64,000 bases of DNA from Breviolum minutum Mf 1.05b.01 (GCA_000507305.1 DF239034.1:62001-126000), one strand, 5' to 3'; shown: positions 46,481 through 58,215, counted from the stretch's first letter. Translations and numbers: made by a program. Notes: a model not told the origin generated them from the letters alone.

Positions 46481-47294
46481 ACTAGTCAAAGCCAGGTTTT
46501 GTTAGGGCCTTTTTCTCACACTGACACAGATCGATGAAATGTTTTGTATCTGTTTGACTGAGATCTTGACTTACAAGCAGCGATGTGATCAGAAACGCCA
46601 AATTGCTGTACTTCATGGGATGCAGCAACGGTTCGAGAGGCAGCGTTCAGAAATTCCGAAGAGTTGCATTTCGCAAAGTAAAATTTGTTCCAGCAACTTG
46701 TTTTATTTTACATCGTATCTATCCGTGGATGTTTTGTAGTAAAGTCAAGGTATTCCTCTATTCATGTAGGTCTCCATTTGCATGGGTTGCCCAGAATTTT
46801 TATTCACATATGAACTCTGAATTTTTTTCAGAATATATGTTTTGGGATTCTTGTGGGCCAGCTCTTGCAACAATAACGCTAAGCCTTGAACCACCACACC
46901 AAAAACATTTGCAAACAACTGAGGAAAAAATCGCGTTGCAGATCTGACTGGCACTATATGAAGCGTGCTGCAAAGCTGGCTGGCGACACTTGGTTTGTTT
47001 TTTTTGGCAACCCAAGTCACTAAGGGTCGGACGTGAAAGTAAGCAAAATTTCAAGTGGCTCCACTAAAGGCCAGGTGTGCACTGAATGATCTAAAGTCGT
47101 TTCCAGCAACCAGCCAATCGATGCACTGCGCTCATTCCCACAGAAACAACAAACATATTTCATTTCAGAATTCCATTGCTGTACATTCTATGTTTCAGAG
47201 ATTCTACAGATGAACATTTACTTTACAAGCTCACATCGTCAGCTGTCGCATGTGTACCACATCATTCAATTGCAGTATTTCCAGTGACGGGCGG

Positions 47295-50200
47295 TCATAT
47301 GTAACGGCGCCTCTTTGCCTCTGATGTCCCCATCTTGGCGATAAGATCCTCAAAGGTTGGGCTCTCCTTCCACCTGAAGACAATAGTGCAGTGGTTGAAG
47401 AAAAGATGCTTTCAGAAAGAAGGAGGACAATGTGTTAGTGACTATAATCCATTTTAGTAACACATTGTTGAGGCCCAAACAGCTTCTCGCGGCTTTTCTG
47501 ATTCAACCCAGGCTTTTCCTCACCCAACCTTGGGATACATGCCATATGCAATGTTTTTTCTTTTGCAAGAATCGTTGCAATCATCTTAACCAGAAAAACA
47601 AGTAAAAACAATTTGATCAAGTAACTTGTCCATGAACTCTCGTTTTGCCGAGCTGTAAGCCGAACGAGAAGACTCAGGATCCTCAGCAGCCTTCTTCTCC
47701 TTCACTGCGGTCTTTGAAGGAGCCTTCTTCTTGGTCTTGGGTTGGTTTTTGGTATCTTTGGGTAAAGCAGCAGCCCTAGCTTCAGCTGCAAGTAACCGCT
47801 GCTTATGGGGGTTCATTGGTCGATGGATCCCTGCTGTTACAGACTCCGTGATATGATCTGGCAGCAAATGTGAAGTCTGTGCAGCATCACCAACATGTGG
47901 GACTTGAATGGCATAGCCTGCCTTAGATACATGATACTTGATATATACCAACCTGTTTCAAACAACTGCAAAATATTTTCAGAAGCATGCAGCCACGATG
48001 CAGGATCTTGGACGGATCGGCCCTGATAAGCAACCTGGCACAGAAGATGCAAAAGGAACTGATGTTTGCGAGGGTTCTACAAAACTACATGTCTTGAACA
48101 GATCAAATGAGGTAGCCTTGTCATGATCCCGCATCCACCACGTTGGATCTTCATCAGAATCATCCTTGATGATGATGTTTGGTTCCCAACGAAGTTCCCA
48201 AGCCTGCTCCGGGTCGAGCCACGTTTGCAGTTGCAGGTCAAGACCTGGATTCCATCGTTGCCTAAGTAAACCATGGTGACGGTGAATGTAAACTGAACTT
48301 AGCATTGACTTAGCATCATATATAGTTCAATGTTTGCGAAAAAAACGAAAAGGAATAACACGAAGAGATTTGAGGCAAACACGTCTCCATGAGCCAGAAT
48401 GCGACATCCTCTTCGGAATCAGTGTTCCATGTTGACCACAGCTCCCAAATATATCCAAGGGTGGATGCCACATACGAGGGCATATTCAAGTGGGTAAAGT
48501 CAACCTTCTTGGCATAGGCGATCAGCTCCTTGAGGTTAAAGGTGTGGAAATCCACCTCCTGTCCAAAGGCTGTCATAAAGGTTGCTTTTCCAACTTTTGT
48601 GACTGGACCCCATTTCAAAGTATTGATGGCATCAGAACCCCAAGCCTCGTCCAAGGCTTTCTCTGAAGCTGCAGCTGCGATTTGATTGGCCCTGTTGGAG
48701 GCCCTCGGCTTTCGTGGTTTGTCACCTTCATAGTTGAGCTTAGGCCTAGGGGCTTCAAATTCCCAAGCTGAACCAGGAGTAGCTGTTTCCGTCATCTCAG
48801 AAACCGGGTCCTCTTCTCCTTGTTCTTCTTCCACCCCTTCCTCCACCAAATCATCCGACACATCCTCAAGAGTATCCTCAAGAGGATTCTTGACTTGTGG
48901 TGGTTCAGCCCAACACTCAACCTCCCAGATCCATTCATCAGCCGGACACACTGCTACAGCAGAGCTGGGCTGGGCACTCTCAGAACCATTAGCATCATCA
49001 ACTTGTTCCTTTTCATCCCAAGCCGCCCACTCCTCCGCCATATATTCTTTCTCATAGTTCTCACCATCATTCCCAGATTTCCCCTTCAAAGGAGAAATAT
49101 CCCACAGTTGATCACCCTCGGGTGGCTGACTGTCAGGAAGGAGATGCTTTTGCGTTCCAGCAGGGACCTGGCAGACGTAAGTAGGGAAAGAAGAAAGAAA
49201 GTAGCGTTGCGAAGGTACATGTTGAGAGGATAATGCAATTTTACTTCAATGTGTTTTTCTACCTTCAGAAACAAACTTGTTTTAGCATCCTACACTCATC
49301 ATTCTACATGTGATATACATGCTTTTAAGAAACCACATGATGCACACCGCAATTGCCTCGGCAGGTGTTTCGCTACCCGCTGCAGGGTCTTGGTAGCAAG
49401 GATCCTCAAACTCCAGTGTTTCTTCCTGCAAGTGATGGCGTAGATACGTTCAAGCCACGGTCTTTTTAACATGTAAAAATTCATTGATAGTATAACGTGG
49501 CGTGAAATTTCAACCAGTCCTGCAAAGCACGAGCTTGAGATGGTGACCTTACAGGAGTAACTCCAATTAAGTTAAGACTTCAGAAAGAAAAGACATTTTC
49601 CAAACAAGCCTGAAAAATGTTTGAAAGCTGACAATCAAAATCTGAAAGGTGAGAATTTTTCAACTCTGAGAGAAAAACGTTTTGGAAGAGCACCGTCGGA
49701 AAGGTCCTTTTCCAGTAGTAGCCTCAAAAGACACGCATATCCCATTGCAAACTATTTGTCCCTGCACTTGATTGAGGATCGAACCGGTGGAGCTGGTTCT
49801 GGATCAGCTACGGCACTAGCTGCGGCTTCCTGCAACGGTCGTCGCATGGCTGGTGATTCAGACTTTGAGGTGATGCCCTAAAACAGATTTGCATGTATGA
49901 ATCAAACATACTTTGAAATAAAGATCAAGTTTGGGATTCAAATGTCAAGGATGCACGTCGCTCCTCAGTATCGAATGGAACAGTTTGAAGTTCATCCATG
50001 CCCAACCGGTTGCGAGATGCCCGCTGGCAAAGATTGTGAATCAACGCAGATTGATCCTTGAACCACTCATTCCATTCAAATCCCGGGCCTGTAGGTGGGC
50101 AAATTTTGTTCCTTCTAACTAAAAGACGAATTGCTTCCTCAACAGTTCTTTTAGTCCAGAAACGACGTTCACGGTTTAAATCATTCTCTGGAATTTCCCC

Positions 50201-50392
50201 CAATGATGCCTGAACGATAATCTGAAACGTTCGTTTTGATTCATAGCTACGAAGATTTGTCCACCCAACCAAACTTCCGGTCAGAGAAATTCGTTGCCCA
50301 CCATCAGGGGCAACCAAAGCTTCATGAAGGGTATCAGCTAGCCTGTTTACCCTCAAAGTCCGTTGATCCTTCCACATTTGGGCCCCCGCCAT
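47295..50392 (-). CDS. Unrecognised multi-exon gene (insert gene A)
   Basis: ATG 50392-50390 (MAGAQMWKDQRTLRVNRLAD) opens a 150-codon exon with GSLVGWTNLRSYESKRTFQI and NRERRFWTKRTVEEAIRLLV. Following exons: 49872-49745 (SESPAMRRPLQEAAASAVAD); about 49450-49330 (EETLEFEDPCYQDPAAGSE); 49170-48375 (an acidic stretch, then VGKATFMTAFGQEVDFHTFN and YIWELWSTWNTDSEEDVAFW); 48260-48090 (LQTWLDPEQAWELRWEPN); 48065-47950 (VAYQGRSVQDPASWLHASE); 47940-47625 (MNPHKQRLLAAEARAAALPK, then a Lys-rich stretch); 47590-47455 (IATILAKEKTLHMACIPRLG); 47375-47295 (TFEDLIAKMGTSEAKRRRYI), stop TGA 47297-47295. The continuous order of conserved-looking exons with a defined start and stop supports a real gene. I do not recognise the family. 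It is the gene nearest the right end of the insert. Confidence 0.65.
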
Positions 50393-50744
50393 TTGGAAAC
50401 CTGTGCTATATGGGGGCCTGAGCCCAAATTGCCTGAGGATTGCCTGGATCTTTTGCCTCTATATTGCGCTGTACACTATTTGGCGATCGAATTGGAAAAA
50501 AAATCGGCTGGCAAATTGAAGCAGTCTTAAAGACAACATGACCTTTTAATGTTTTAATATACATTCCCAATGATAGACGTGAATTTTAACATATGTATTC
50601 TTTGGGGAGCTGAAATTCCAAATCGTCACAACCCTTGCAAGCAGCAAACAGTCGACCACAACGTTCCCCCGTTTGTTTTCCATCCTTTTGCTGTGTTTAT
50701 AAACATGTACATATATGCATAATATTTTTACAGATACTTTTTGC

Positions 50745-50814
50745 AAAGGGTACATAGGCATTTATTTATATATGTCTATAAAAGCTATAGTCAAAAGACA
50801 CCTATGTACCCTTT
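50745..50814. repeat. Perfect 14-bp hairpin near the right end of the insert
   Basis: AAAGGGTACATAGG (50745-50758) is the exact inverse of CCTATGTACCCTTT (50801-50814), with a 42-nt loop. It lies about 255 bp inside the right end of the insert. Confidence 0.75.
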
Positions 50815-50820
50815 CTCACC

Positions 50821-51017
50821 GATCAAGCATGATCATGCCACAAATTTGTGGATCAAGTTGGTTAATGCAAACCGATACCAAGCTGATCAAGCATAATGTG
50901 CCATATGCAAGACAGATCCTGGCTAATATATGAGCAGAAAGCTTAAAACATGACTTGCTGATCAAGCAGCAAAAATTAAGCTGCAATGGTGGCAATATTA
51001 AGCTGCAATGGTGGCCC
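50821..51017. repeat. Subterminal repeats of the insert
   Basis: GATCAAGCA occurs at 50821, 50885 and 50960. A 19-bp unit ATTAAGCTGCAATGGTGGC occurs at 50975-50993 and 50997-51015. A further TAGCTGCAAT lies at about 51046. Dense short repeats just inside a terminus are typical of DNA transposons, where they act as transposase sites (family knowledge; not shown here). Confidence 0.65.
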
Positions 51018-51071
51018 TTGTTAAAATTTAGCAACAATGCAACATTTAGCTGCAATCGACACCTCTTGGTC

Positions 51072-51604
51072 TGGCAGAGCCAGAGGAGTTTGATGGTGAA
51101 GAAGATGAATATGAAGATGAGCAGGCGGTTGACAATGAAGATCTTGAGAAGGAAGTTTTCAACTTATCTCAAGGTCACGACGATGATGATGGTGACTACG
51201 AAGATGAACAGGAAGGCTGGGGCTGGGAAGACTATGAAGACGAACAGGAAGAAGACTTCCAGAGTGTTTCGGATCTACGAGAGGCCTATGCGGCAGGATG
51301 GAAGGCCAAACAGAAGGCCTCCGAGAAGAAGAAACAGAGAGGCCATGGACCAGCTGGCAGCGCCAAGGGTCGTGGTAAGAAGGGTGGTGGTAAGAGTAGA
51401 CCACCAGACAATAGGTCTGCAGAGGACCGAAAGAAAAATTCAAGGTGCGCAGCCTGCGGGCAGATTGGCCATTGGCATTCTGACCCTATTTGTTCGAAGC
51501 ACGGCGGAGCCGGATCAGCTTCAGCAGGGTCACAGGCGAATTTTACTGGTGTTGCCAGTAATGCCGGTGGATCCCCTTCCAACAGTCAGGCCTCCACCAC
51601 ATGA
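51072..51604 (+). pseudogene. gag-pol continuation with zinc knuckle
   Basis: After the insert the retroelement frame continues LAEPEEFDGEEDEYEDEQ, then a very acidic stretch, a Lys/Gly-rich stretch and a zinc knuckle CAACGQIGHW...C at about 51447-51494 (C-x2-C-x4-H-x6-C, one spacing longer than the classical form at the end). The frame stops at TGA 51602-51604. The next pol segment lies in another frame. Confidence 0.8.
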
Positions 51605-51634
51605 AATCCTGAAGAGAAGCCAAAGGTTTCGAGG

Positions 51635-52831
51635 GTGAACTGGACATATATGGTGGGAAGAGGCGGTCACGATGATGACCTGGATGGTTGGGAGAGGATT
51701 CGAGGATACGGCAGCTCCAGCAGCATGTCCACTGACTCGGAGAGCGAGGATCCCAAGGCTCGAGAGGAGCCATTGGTGTATTCGGCAAAGCCGAAAAGAG
51801 AAGGACCTCGACCCAAGTCGAAGTACAAAGTGGACATACGCCGAGTGATCAAGGCGATGGAGTTGATGGCTGAAGATGACGAGGTAAGGGTCAAGTTGGA
51901 AAAGAAGGAGAAGAAATTGGCCAAAGAAGAAAAGGAAGCTGCAGAGAAGCGTCAAAGACGGTTGGATCGGGCACAGAAACGTGTCCAGGAATACCGCAGT
52001 ACAGACGCCAATGCTCAGGAGATGATCACAATGCTTCCCTATTTGGATCGTGAAGAGAAGCGGCAGCTTTACGCAGCCCTCAAGAGAGAAGAAGAAGAGG
52101 AAGCGGTGAGAAATTTCAGACCTGAGATGGAAGGTCAGGATCTGAGGAGGCGTACAGATCGTCGTGAAGGATATACGGCCCCGAAACGAGGGTCCTCTCT
52201 GGCAGCGTCCAGCTCGACAACGGCAGCGCCGCCAAATTCTCGACAGAGCAATCAGCAGCAGCCGAGACGTCAGACAATGCCCGAACCAATTCGAAAGAAG
52301 AAGCTGCAGGAGTTCAGGGAAGGCCTTTATCGGGCCTCAGTTGATCGAAAAGGCAGATGCAAGCCTTTGGAAGCTTCGGACATTCCCCGAGGTGATCAGA
52401 CTCTTTGTCCCCACAGTTTTGAAAAGCTGGCTTGGGGGGCCAATGGATCCGCCCACTGGGCAAATTGCCGTAGCTGTAGGCTACGCAAAGTGCTGTATTA
52501 CAGCCATGAGCACGGTGCCTTGATGGAAGGACCTGGAGAAAATGAGGTCTATGTCCAGATGATCGGTGATGTCATCTTGGACACTGGCTGCCGAACCGCG
52601 GTAGCCGGAGAGGTGTGGCACCGAAACTTCCAAGCCTCCCTACGGGATGCGGGTTTGGATTGGTTGACAGTAAGTCATGAAGGGGTCTTTCGTTTCGGAG
52701 CTGGAAGGCCAGTGCTTTCAACAGAAGCACATGTATACCCGGTGGTGGTTGGTGAGAAGGGGCCCGTGTCATGGCTGCGCCTGGCAGTGGTCCGAAACAC
52801 CCCGGATGATGGAAGGGTATCTGACTGCTAG
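51635..52831 (+). pseudogene. pol: pol: linker and aspartic protease
   Basis: A highly charged Lys/Glu helical segment (VKLEKKEKKLAKEEKEAAEK and on) is followed by a Cys-rich stretch (WANCRSCRLRKVLYYSHEHG) and the protease active site ILDTGCRTAVAG at about 52578. The flap-side sequence FRFGAGRPVLSTEAHVYPV follows. The protease of intact relatives cuts the polyprotein. DTG is intact, but the frame ends at 52831 and pol resumes in a different frame. Confidence 0.8.
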
Positions 52832-53268
52832 GACCCAGAGAGGTGGGGCATAGGTCTTGACTGTGCTTCACAGCATGCTGGTCTCTGGAAAGTGGCAACC
52901 CACCAGGTTTCCAGCGTCACGCCATCCGGTTTTGTGTATGATGGATGGTACGAAGGACAGCAGTGAATGGTTCACCAAGGAAATGATGGAGTTACGAGAT
53001 AGGTTGGTCACGATGGCTTTGGTGTCAGAAGCTTTGGAACAGCTTGAAACTGATTCGGAAGCACCAGATCAGATGGGACCCAAGAGAGTGCCTGAGGTGC
53101 TGGAAGACGAGGTGAACTGGAGCGAACTGGCTTCATGGCAGAAGGGTCTGGAAGATGAGGCCATGAGAGTCGCCGATGATGTGATTCCAGAGTTGCCAAA
53201 AGGAGCATTTGTGGCTTTGCATTACCGGGAAGATGTCGAGGAAGATAGCACTGGTTCGATAAGCGAAG

Positions 53269-53900
53269 GTGAGTCAGAGACCACCCACGCAACCAAGTTT
53301 GGACATCTCCAGTATGTCTGAGACTGAAGAGGAGTATGAAGAAAGACACCAGGTATTGACGACTGACCTGGATGGAGATGAGGAACAGCTGCAGAAGGGA
53401 CAGCGACGGCGTCTACTGGCAGCGACCAAGCAGATCGCCGAGGCAGCCAAGAATGAGATTGATGAAAAGAAGGGAGGCCATCAGGCCTATGTTGTGAAGA
53501 AGATTCCTAGAGGACTTCCAATTGTGTGGAAGATCCTGGAAGTCTTCACGTGGAGCTGCATGATATCCCAGGTAGCGGTAAACCGAGGCTGGCAAGCTCT
53601 GGAAACCGGTGACCATAGAATCAGGCTGGGGCCTGAGGATTCCTGAAGTGCAGGAAAGTGCCATGAAGTATATCAAGGAGGTTGAGCCGGACTTTATTGT
53701 GCTGGCCTGGCCTTGTGGTCCGTGGAGTCAGATCCAAAATATCAACCAAAGGACGGATCTTCAAAGGCGAGCATTGCGTCAAAAGAGGGCGCTGAGTAAG
53801 AAGACATTTTTGTCTTTTACACGAAAGGTTGCACTGTACCAGAGGAACGCTGGACGAGCAGTGTTAGGTGAGAACCCCTTTACCTCTGGAGGCAAGCTGA
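53269..53900 (+). pseudogene. pol: C5-methyltransferase-like domain, frameshifted
   Basis: Between protease and integrase the element encodes a Rossmann-type segment. A motif I-like strand EVFTWSCMISQVAVNRGW lies at about 53538. After a frameshift near 53610-53640 comes DFIVLAWPCGPWSQIQNIN at about 53690-53745, with the Pro-Cys pair where C5 methyltransferases have their catalytic Cys (motif IV). It continues [12 protein letters not shown] at about 53856, matching the ENP motif VI. A second frameshift near 53890 leads to [18 protein letters not shown]5-methyltransferase domains are known in dinoflagellate retrotransposons. This copy is broken in two places and is unlikely to be active. Confidence 0.7.
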
Positions 53901-55266
53901 GATAGAAGAAGCCTTTTCAGGCCTTGGTTGTGCAGTGTGTGACCAATGCTGCTACGACCTGAAGCATCCGGTCACCGGCCGGCCAATGAGAAAAAGGACG
54001 ATGCTTAGGGCACAGGAAAAGGTGCTCATGAACATGCACTGTAAGTGCAAAGGAGAACATACCCATCATCCCATTGAAGGAAACTTCAAGGATAAAGATG
54101 GGAGATGGAGGTCGCTGAGCGAATGGGCCGGAGGCTATACGGCCAAGTTCTGCGAAAAGATTCTTGAAGGAGCAGAACAGTTTTTGGTTTCCAACCAGGC
54201 TATGGTTGAAGGAGATCCTGATCGGGACACTGTGGAAGAAGTTGTCGATGGTCAGGAAGCAATGGATGAAGAGAAAGGTCTTGAAGACATGCTGGACGAG
54301 GCTGTCGAACAAAAGGAAGAAAGGTTCCCGGAAGTGGATGATGAAGAAGAACGGCAGCTGGAGGAAGATCAACGATTCCCAGTGCCGAAAGAGGCGCAGA
54401 AAGCCGTGGAGTTTGCCCATAGGCAACTAGGGCATCCATCCAGGAGCACGTTGGTGAGAATGCTGCGTCTTTCAGGCGCTACGGATGAGGCGGTGAAATA
54501 TGCCAAGACATGGAGGTGTGATGTCTGCGCAGCGCGCGGACCACCAAAACATCCGATGGCATCTACACCAAACACACGTCCATATGGATTCAACATCCAC
54601 ATCCATATTGACATCAAGTTCATCTTGGATGTAAGAGGCAAGAAGTCTGCAGCGTTGTCTATGTTGGACTTGGGAACAGCCAAACATGATGCGTGCCTTA
54701 TCAAGACCCGAAGGTCAGACTATGTGGCCTCGAAGTTTCTGAGGAGATGGGTGAACCAATATGGAGCCCCTAAGGCGATCACTCACGATCAGGGGGGGGA
54801 ATTTGAGTTGGCTTTCACCCAATTGCTGGAAGATCTGGCAATTCCCAGCACAGTCACTGCAGCTCATGCCGGATGGCAGCTAGCTGCTGGTGAAAGACAT
54901 GGAGGAATGCTGGGGGACATGGTGCATGCAATCGTGCAAGAGCACATGTCAGAAGGCTACAAGGCTATGCAAGAAGCCTTAGCGGCAGCGACCGCAGCCA
55001 AAAATGCCACACTGGCAAAAGACGGATATACCCCAAACCAACGGGTGTTTGGGTATGATGTTCGTTGGCCGTCATTGAATGACGAGGAAGTGTCACCATC
55101 CTTCGCAGAAGGGATTTCGGTGGACTCAGAGGTGAGTAGGGCTCACCACATGAGAACAACAGCACGCATGGCGTTGCTGAGGAGAGATGTGAGAGACCGT
55201 AGAGCAGTGCTCCGGAAACCTTCCACATCAGAGGGTCCGTACATGTCAGGATCCCGAGTCTACTTT
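53898..55266 (+). pseudogene. pol: integrase
   Basis: HHCC zinc region [20 protein letters not shown]...[10 protein letters not shown] (about 54418-54540), then the catalytic core with Asp in [10 protein letters not shown] (54607), Asp in [10 protein letters not shown] (54785) and Glu in [10 protein letters not shown] (54893), the D,D-35-E arrangement. It inserts element DNA in intact relatives. The core is intact, but an in-frame TAG at 55267-55269 cuts the chain before the C-terminal part GLWRGPATVITKEQDKRYFV. Confidence 0.9.
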
Positions 55267-55269
55267 TAG

Positions 55270-56600
55270 GTGCCGTCCAACCAAAAGGGGTTACGGTACA
55301 AGAATGGTGGACTTTGGCGAGGGCCAGCGACCGTCATCACCAAGGAGCAAGATAAACGGTACTTTGTTTCATGGCGTGGCCGGCTACTATTGCTGGCAGA
55401 GGAGAATTTGAGACTTGCCACCCGTGAAGAGTTGGCATTGAATGAGGAGGTGCGAGATGAAATGGTGGACATTGGAGAGGTCCTGAGGGATCCAACTCGA
55501 TCTAATGTCTATGAGGACATGAGGAATAAGAAGCCACCTCCACCTCGAAAACGGGTCAGGAAAGAAGGCCCTAAAGTTCCGGAGGATCCGGCGAGAAAGA
55601 GGGCACGATTGATGATGAGAGGAACTCGCTCTATAAGAAATTTGGTGAAAGATAAGCTTCAAAAGATGAGGCAACAAGGTCTTTTACCGAACGGTGGTGC
55701 ACGGAAGAAGATGCGACTGGAAAACGGAGATGCGGTGGCAGGACAGCCTCCAGAGCAGGCTGAGCCTGATCACCGTCTCGTAGCGGGACGTGATTACTCT
55801 CCTTCGATTGATCCTTTTCTGAGGGATGAGGATGATACGGCAGAGCCGGATTTGCATAGGTTACCTTCTGTACCGGCAGTGCCGAGGGCAGAAGATGTGC
55901 CAGTTCCAGATTCGGATGTTCCCGATTCCAAACATGATGAATTGGCGGAGATCATTCGACGTGATGAAGCGGAAGAAAACTTCCGCAACATGGACCAAGA
56001 GGAGAGAAGACCTCACACAACTGACGATGTCCCTCTATCTCTGAAAAGGCAATTGGAAACGGTGGATGCAGATGAGGAACCACCGAGACCGAAACGATTG
56101 AGAGTTTCGGAAGGCATGGTGGCCCATGTGTTGATGGGGACTATGGATGGTCCCAGGCAAAACGAATGGATCTCAAGAGGAGAACTTCAGCTCCTTCGGC
56201 AACTGACAGGTCTGCCTTTGACAGCAGGAAGGATCCATCGAGCACCACGAAAGAAACTGCAGCGACCACCTAACATGGTATCAAGAGCGAGACTATCAAT
56301 TTTGATAGGACCAGAGGCCAAGGATGCTTTTGTGGTAGAAGAGACTGCAGAACAAGTGAAGCGACATCCAAGACGGAAAGCAGGGTTCGCATGGAAAGGA
56401 ATGACCCTGAAGCTGAATCCCCGGTGCCCCAGAAGAAGGAGTTCGAGACCTACTTCCAACTTCCAGAAGGAGTGTATGGAAAGAAAATGTCTTGGAAAGA
56501 AAGGAGGTCGTTCGAAGCTCAGTATGTTGAAGAGATCAAAGATGGTTTGGTTTCAGAGATTCTGGTGCAGAAGTTGAAGGCCAGCGGAAAAGAGCTGGAT
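55270..56600 (+). pseudogene. pol: integrase C-terminal region and linker
   Basis: Continues the integrase frame after the TAG: an SH3-like GLWRGPATVITKEQDKRYFV, then a long charged linker (KKPPPPRKRVRKEGPKVPED; PRPKRLRVSEGMVAHVLMGT). It runs to a frame change near 56400, where the RT-side frame begins ([13 protein letters not shown] segment at about 56445). Confidence 0.7.
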
Positions 56601-57470
56601 CCAAAAGCCTTTGATAAGGATGAAAGGAAGGCCTTCGACGTATCAGATTCCAAGGAATGGCAGCAGTGGATCGACAACAAGGTTGTTCGACGGCTGTCAC
56701 TAGAGGAAGCACAAAAGGTGCCGAGACATCAGATTTTTCGTTCCCCACTGGGATGGGTACGTACCAACAAGACAGGGAATCTGATGTTGCCGCTGATCGC
56801 AAAATCCCGATTGGTAGTACCTGGACATCAGGATCCTCAGTTGGGAAGCTTCAGATCCGATAGTCCAACAGTGGCCATCCAAGGAGTGAGATTGGCGAAG
56901 GCACTGGCCCAACAAAGAGGTTAGGTAGCCGAGTCATTTGACGTGACGACGGCATTTTTATCCGGTGAACCCACCACGAGGAAGATCCACGTGAGGGCGC
57001 CGGAAGGTGGATTGCCGGCGGTCAATGAATGGCCGGCAATTGAAGCAGGATCACCCGAGACTGTGGTACCTCAAGGCGGTGAAGGAATTGTCCACAACAG
57101 CCCTGAAGGAACTTCCCATGGCACGATCGACCTTTGTGGCATCAGAGAACGGGAAGTCATGGGCGATTCTTTGCCTACACGTTGATGATGGCTTGCTGTT
57201 TGGTGACCCAGCCGACCAAAGATACCAGAAACTCAAGAAGGAGATTGACAGCAAGTTCTGCATCAAGGAATGGAAGAAGGTACCGATGACGTTCCTAGGA
57301 GTTGGACTACGCCTGGGACAAAAGAGTGGCCTGTATGATGATATGGCCCAGTACATCCGTGAGATTAGACTTCCGGATGCTCCGGTGAAAGAAATGGGCG
57401 AAAAGCTCACGGAAAAGGAAACGACGGCATATCGTCAATTGACGATGCGGTTGGGTCACGAAGGCATCGA
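56391..57470 (+). pseudogene. pol: reverse transcriptase with deletions
   Basis: RT motifs in order: [20 protein letters not shown] (56796), [16 protein letters not shown] (56927, after a TAG at 56922-56924), [11 protein letters not shown] (57057) and the active site [12 protein letters not shown] (57173). Between the second and third motifs a short coding piece is missing near 57045-57055 and the frame changes. A second missing piece follows RQLTMRL at 57450. The polymerase domain is therefore non-functional here, although the VDD site itself is intact. Confidence 0.85.
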
Positions 57471-57473
57471 AGA

Positions 57474-58215
57474 AAGATTACCAGGAAGCCCTGAAGCTCC
57501 ATCAGAAGTTTGTGGAGGAAATGCAAGCAGGCAGATCGAGCTTGCATTACCCAGTCCTGAAAAAGACTGGAAAACTGTTCCTTGCCACGTACTTTGATGC
57601 TTCGTTGGGCAAGGAGGAAGATGGCCGATCGCAACTTGGTGCGATGCACTTTTTGACGACGGAAGAGGCGATTGAAGGGCCCCAACAAGCAGCAGTCGTA
57701 GACTATAGCACAGCCAAATCGTCCAGAGTGGTACGATCGAGTATGGCTGCGGAAAGCTGTTCATTGTCTTTGGCAGTGGACAAGCACCTGTATAACAGGT
57801 TGTTGGTGGACATGTTGGACCGTGGTGTGTACGAAGTGACACCAGAGTGGAGGACCAACATGAAAGTTGGAGGAGGCATCATCACTGATGCCAAGTCGTT
57901 GTATGACCACATGCATACAACGGGACAGGTTCCAGCTGAAAGGCAAACCATGTTGGATCTTTTGGTTGCCAAGGATATGCTGGAACAAGGAGCCTTCAGG
58001 TTGTTCTGGGTTCCGACCCACAAACAGCACGCTGACGGTTTGACAAAGAAGATGAAGAATGTGCTGTGGGAGGAGTTCCAAAAACGTGGAACCATATCCC
58101 TCCGTGAAACTCCGGAGGAGAAAGAGGTGGAAGACCACCGGAGGTCCTTGCGACAAGGACAGCGACAGCGTCGCAAAGAAAGATTTGGGAAATCCAAGTC
58201 TTCTGCAATCGGCTG
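57474..58215 (+). pseudogene. pol: RNase H
   Basis: Copia-type RNase [15 protein letters not shown] (57586), [18 protein letters not shown] (57708), [14 protein letters not shown] (57880), [17 protein letters not shown] (58003), then a basic tail ending at TGA 58213-58215. The acidic residues expected in the active site are visible. This part of pol is the least damaged. Confidence 0.85.

Larger units (their letters stand above)
37118..51069 (-). mobile_element. 13,952-bp nested insert: candidate giant DNA transposon with four genes
   Basis: The block separates two halves of one retroelement, so it arrived after or within that element. Its ends are CCAAGAGG (37118-37125) and CCTCTTGG (51062-51069). 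Over the terminal 32 positions the two ends match inversely at 22, including a second common block GCAGC. Subterminal repeats lie at both ends: AATTAAGC at 37141-37148 and 50974-50981, TGGTGGCC at 37172-37179 and 51010-51017, and a 19-bp repeat at 50975-50993 and 50997-51015. It holds four intron-bearing genes, all transcribed toward the left end. A retro-captured mRNA is excluded because the introns are present in several independent genes. Alternatives are a segmental duplication or an assembly join. No transposase is recognised with certainty. Confidence 0.55.

Noticed and set aside
50405..50440. Second spliced-leader-like string upstream of insert gene A (TTTGGGCTCAGG on the minus strand)
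   Set aside because: Only the 3' part matches, with extra bases. No better than chance.
37118..51069. Explaining the nested block as host mRNA captured by the retrotransposon
   Set aside because: The genes keep many introns and come as four separate transcription units, which one captured mRNA would not give.
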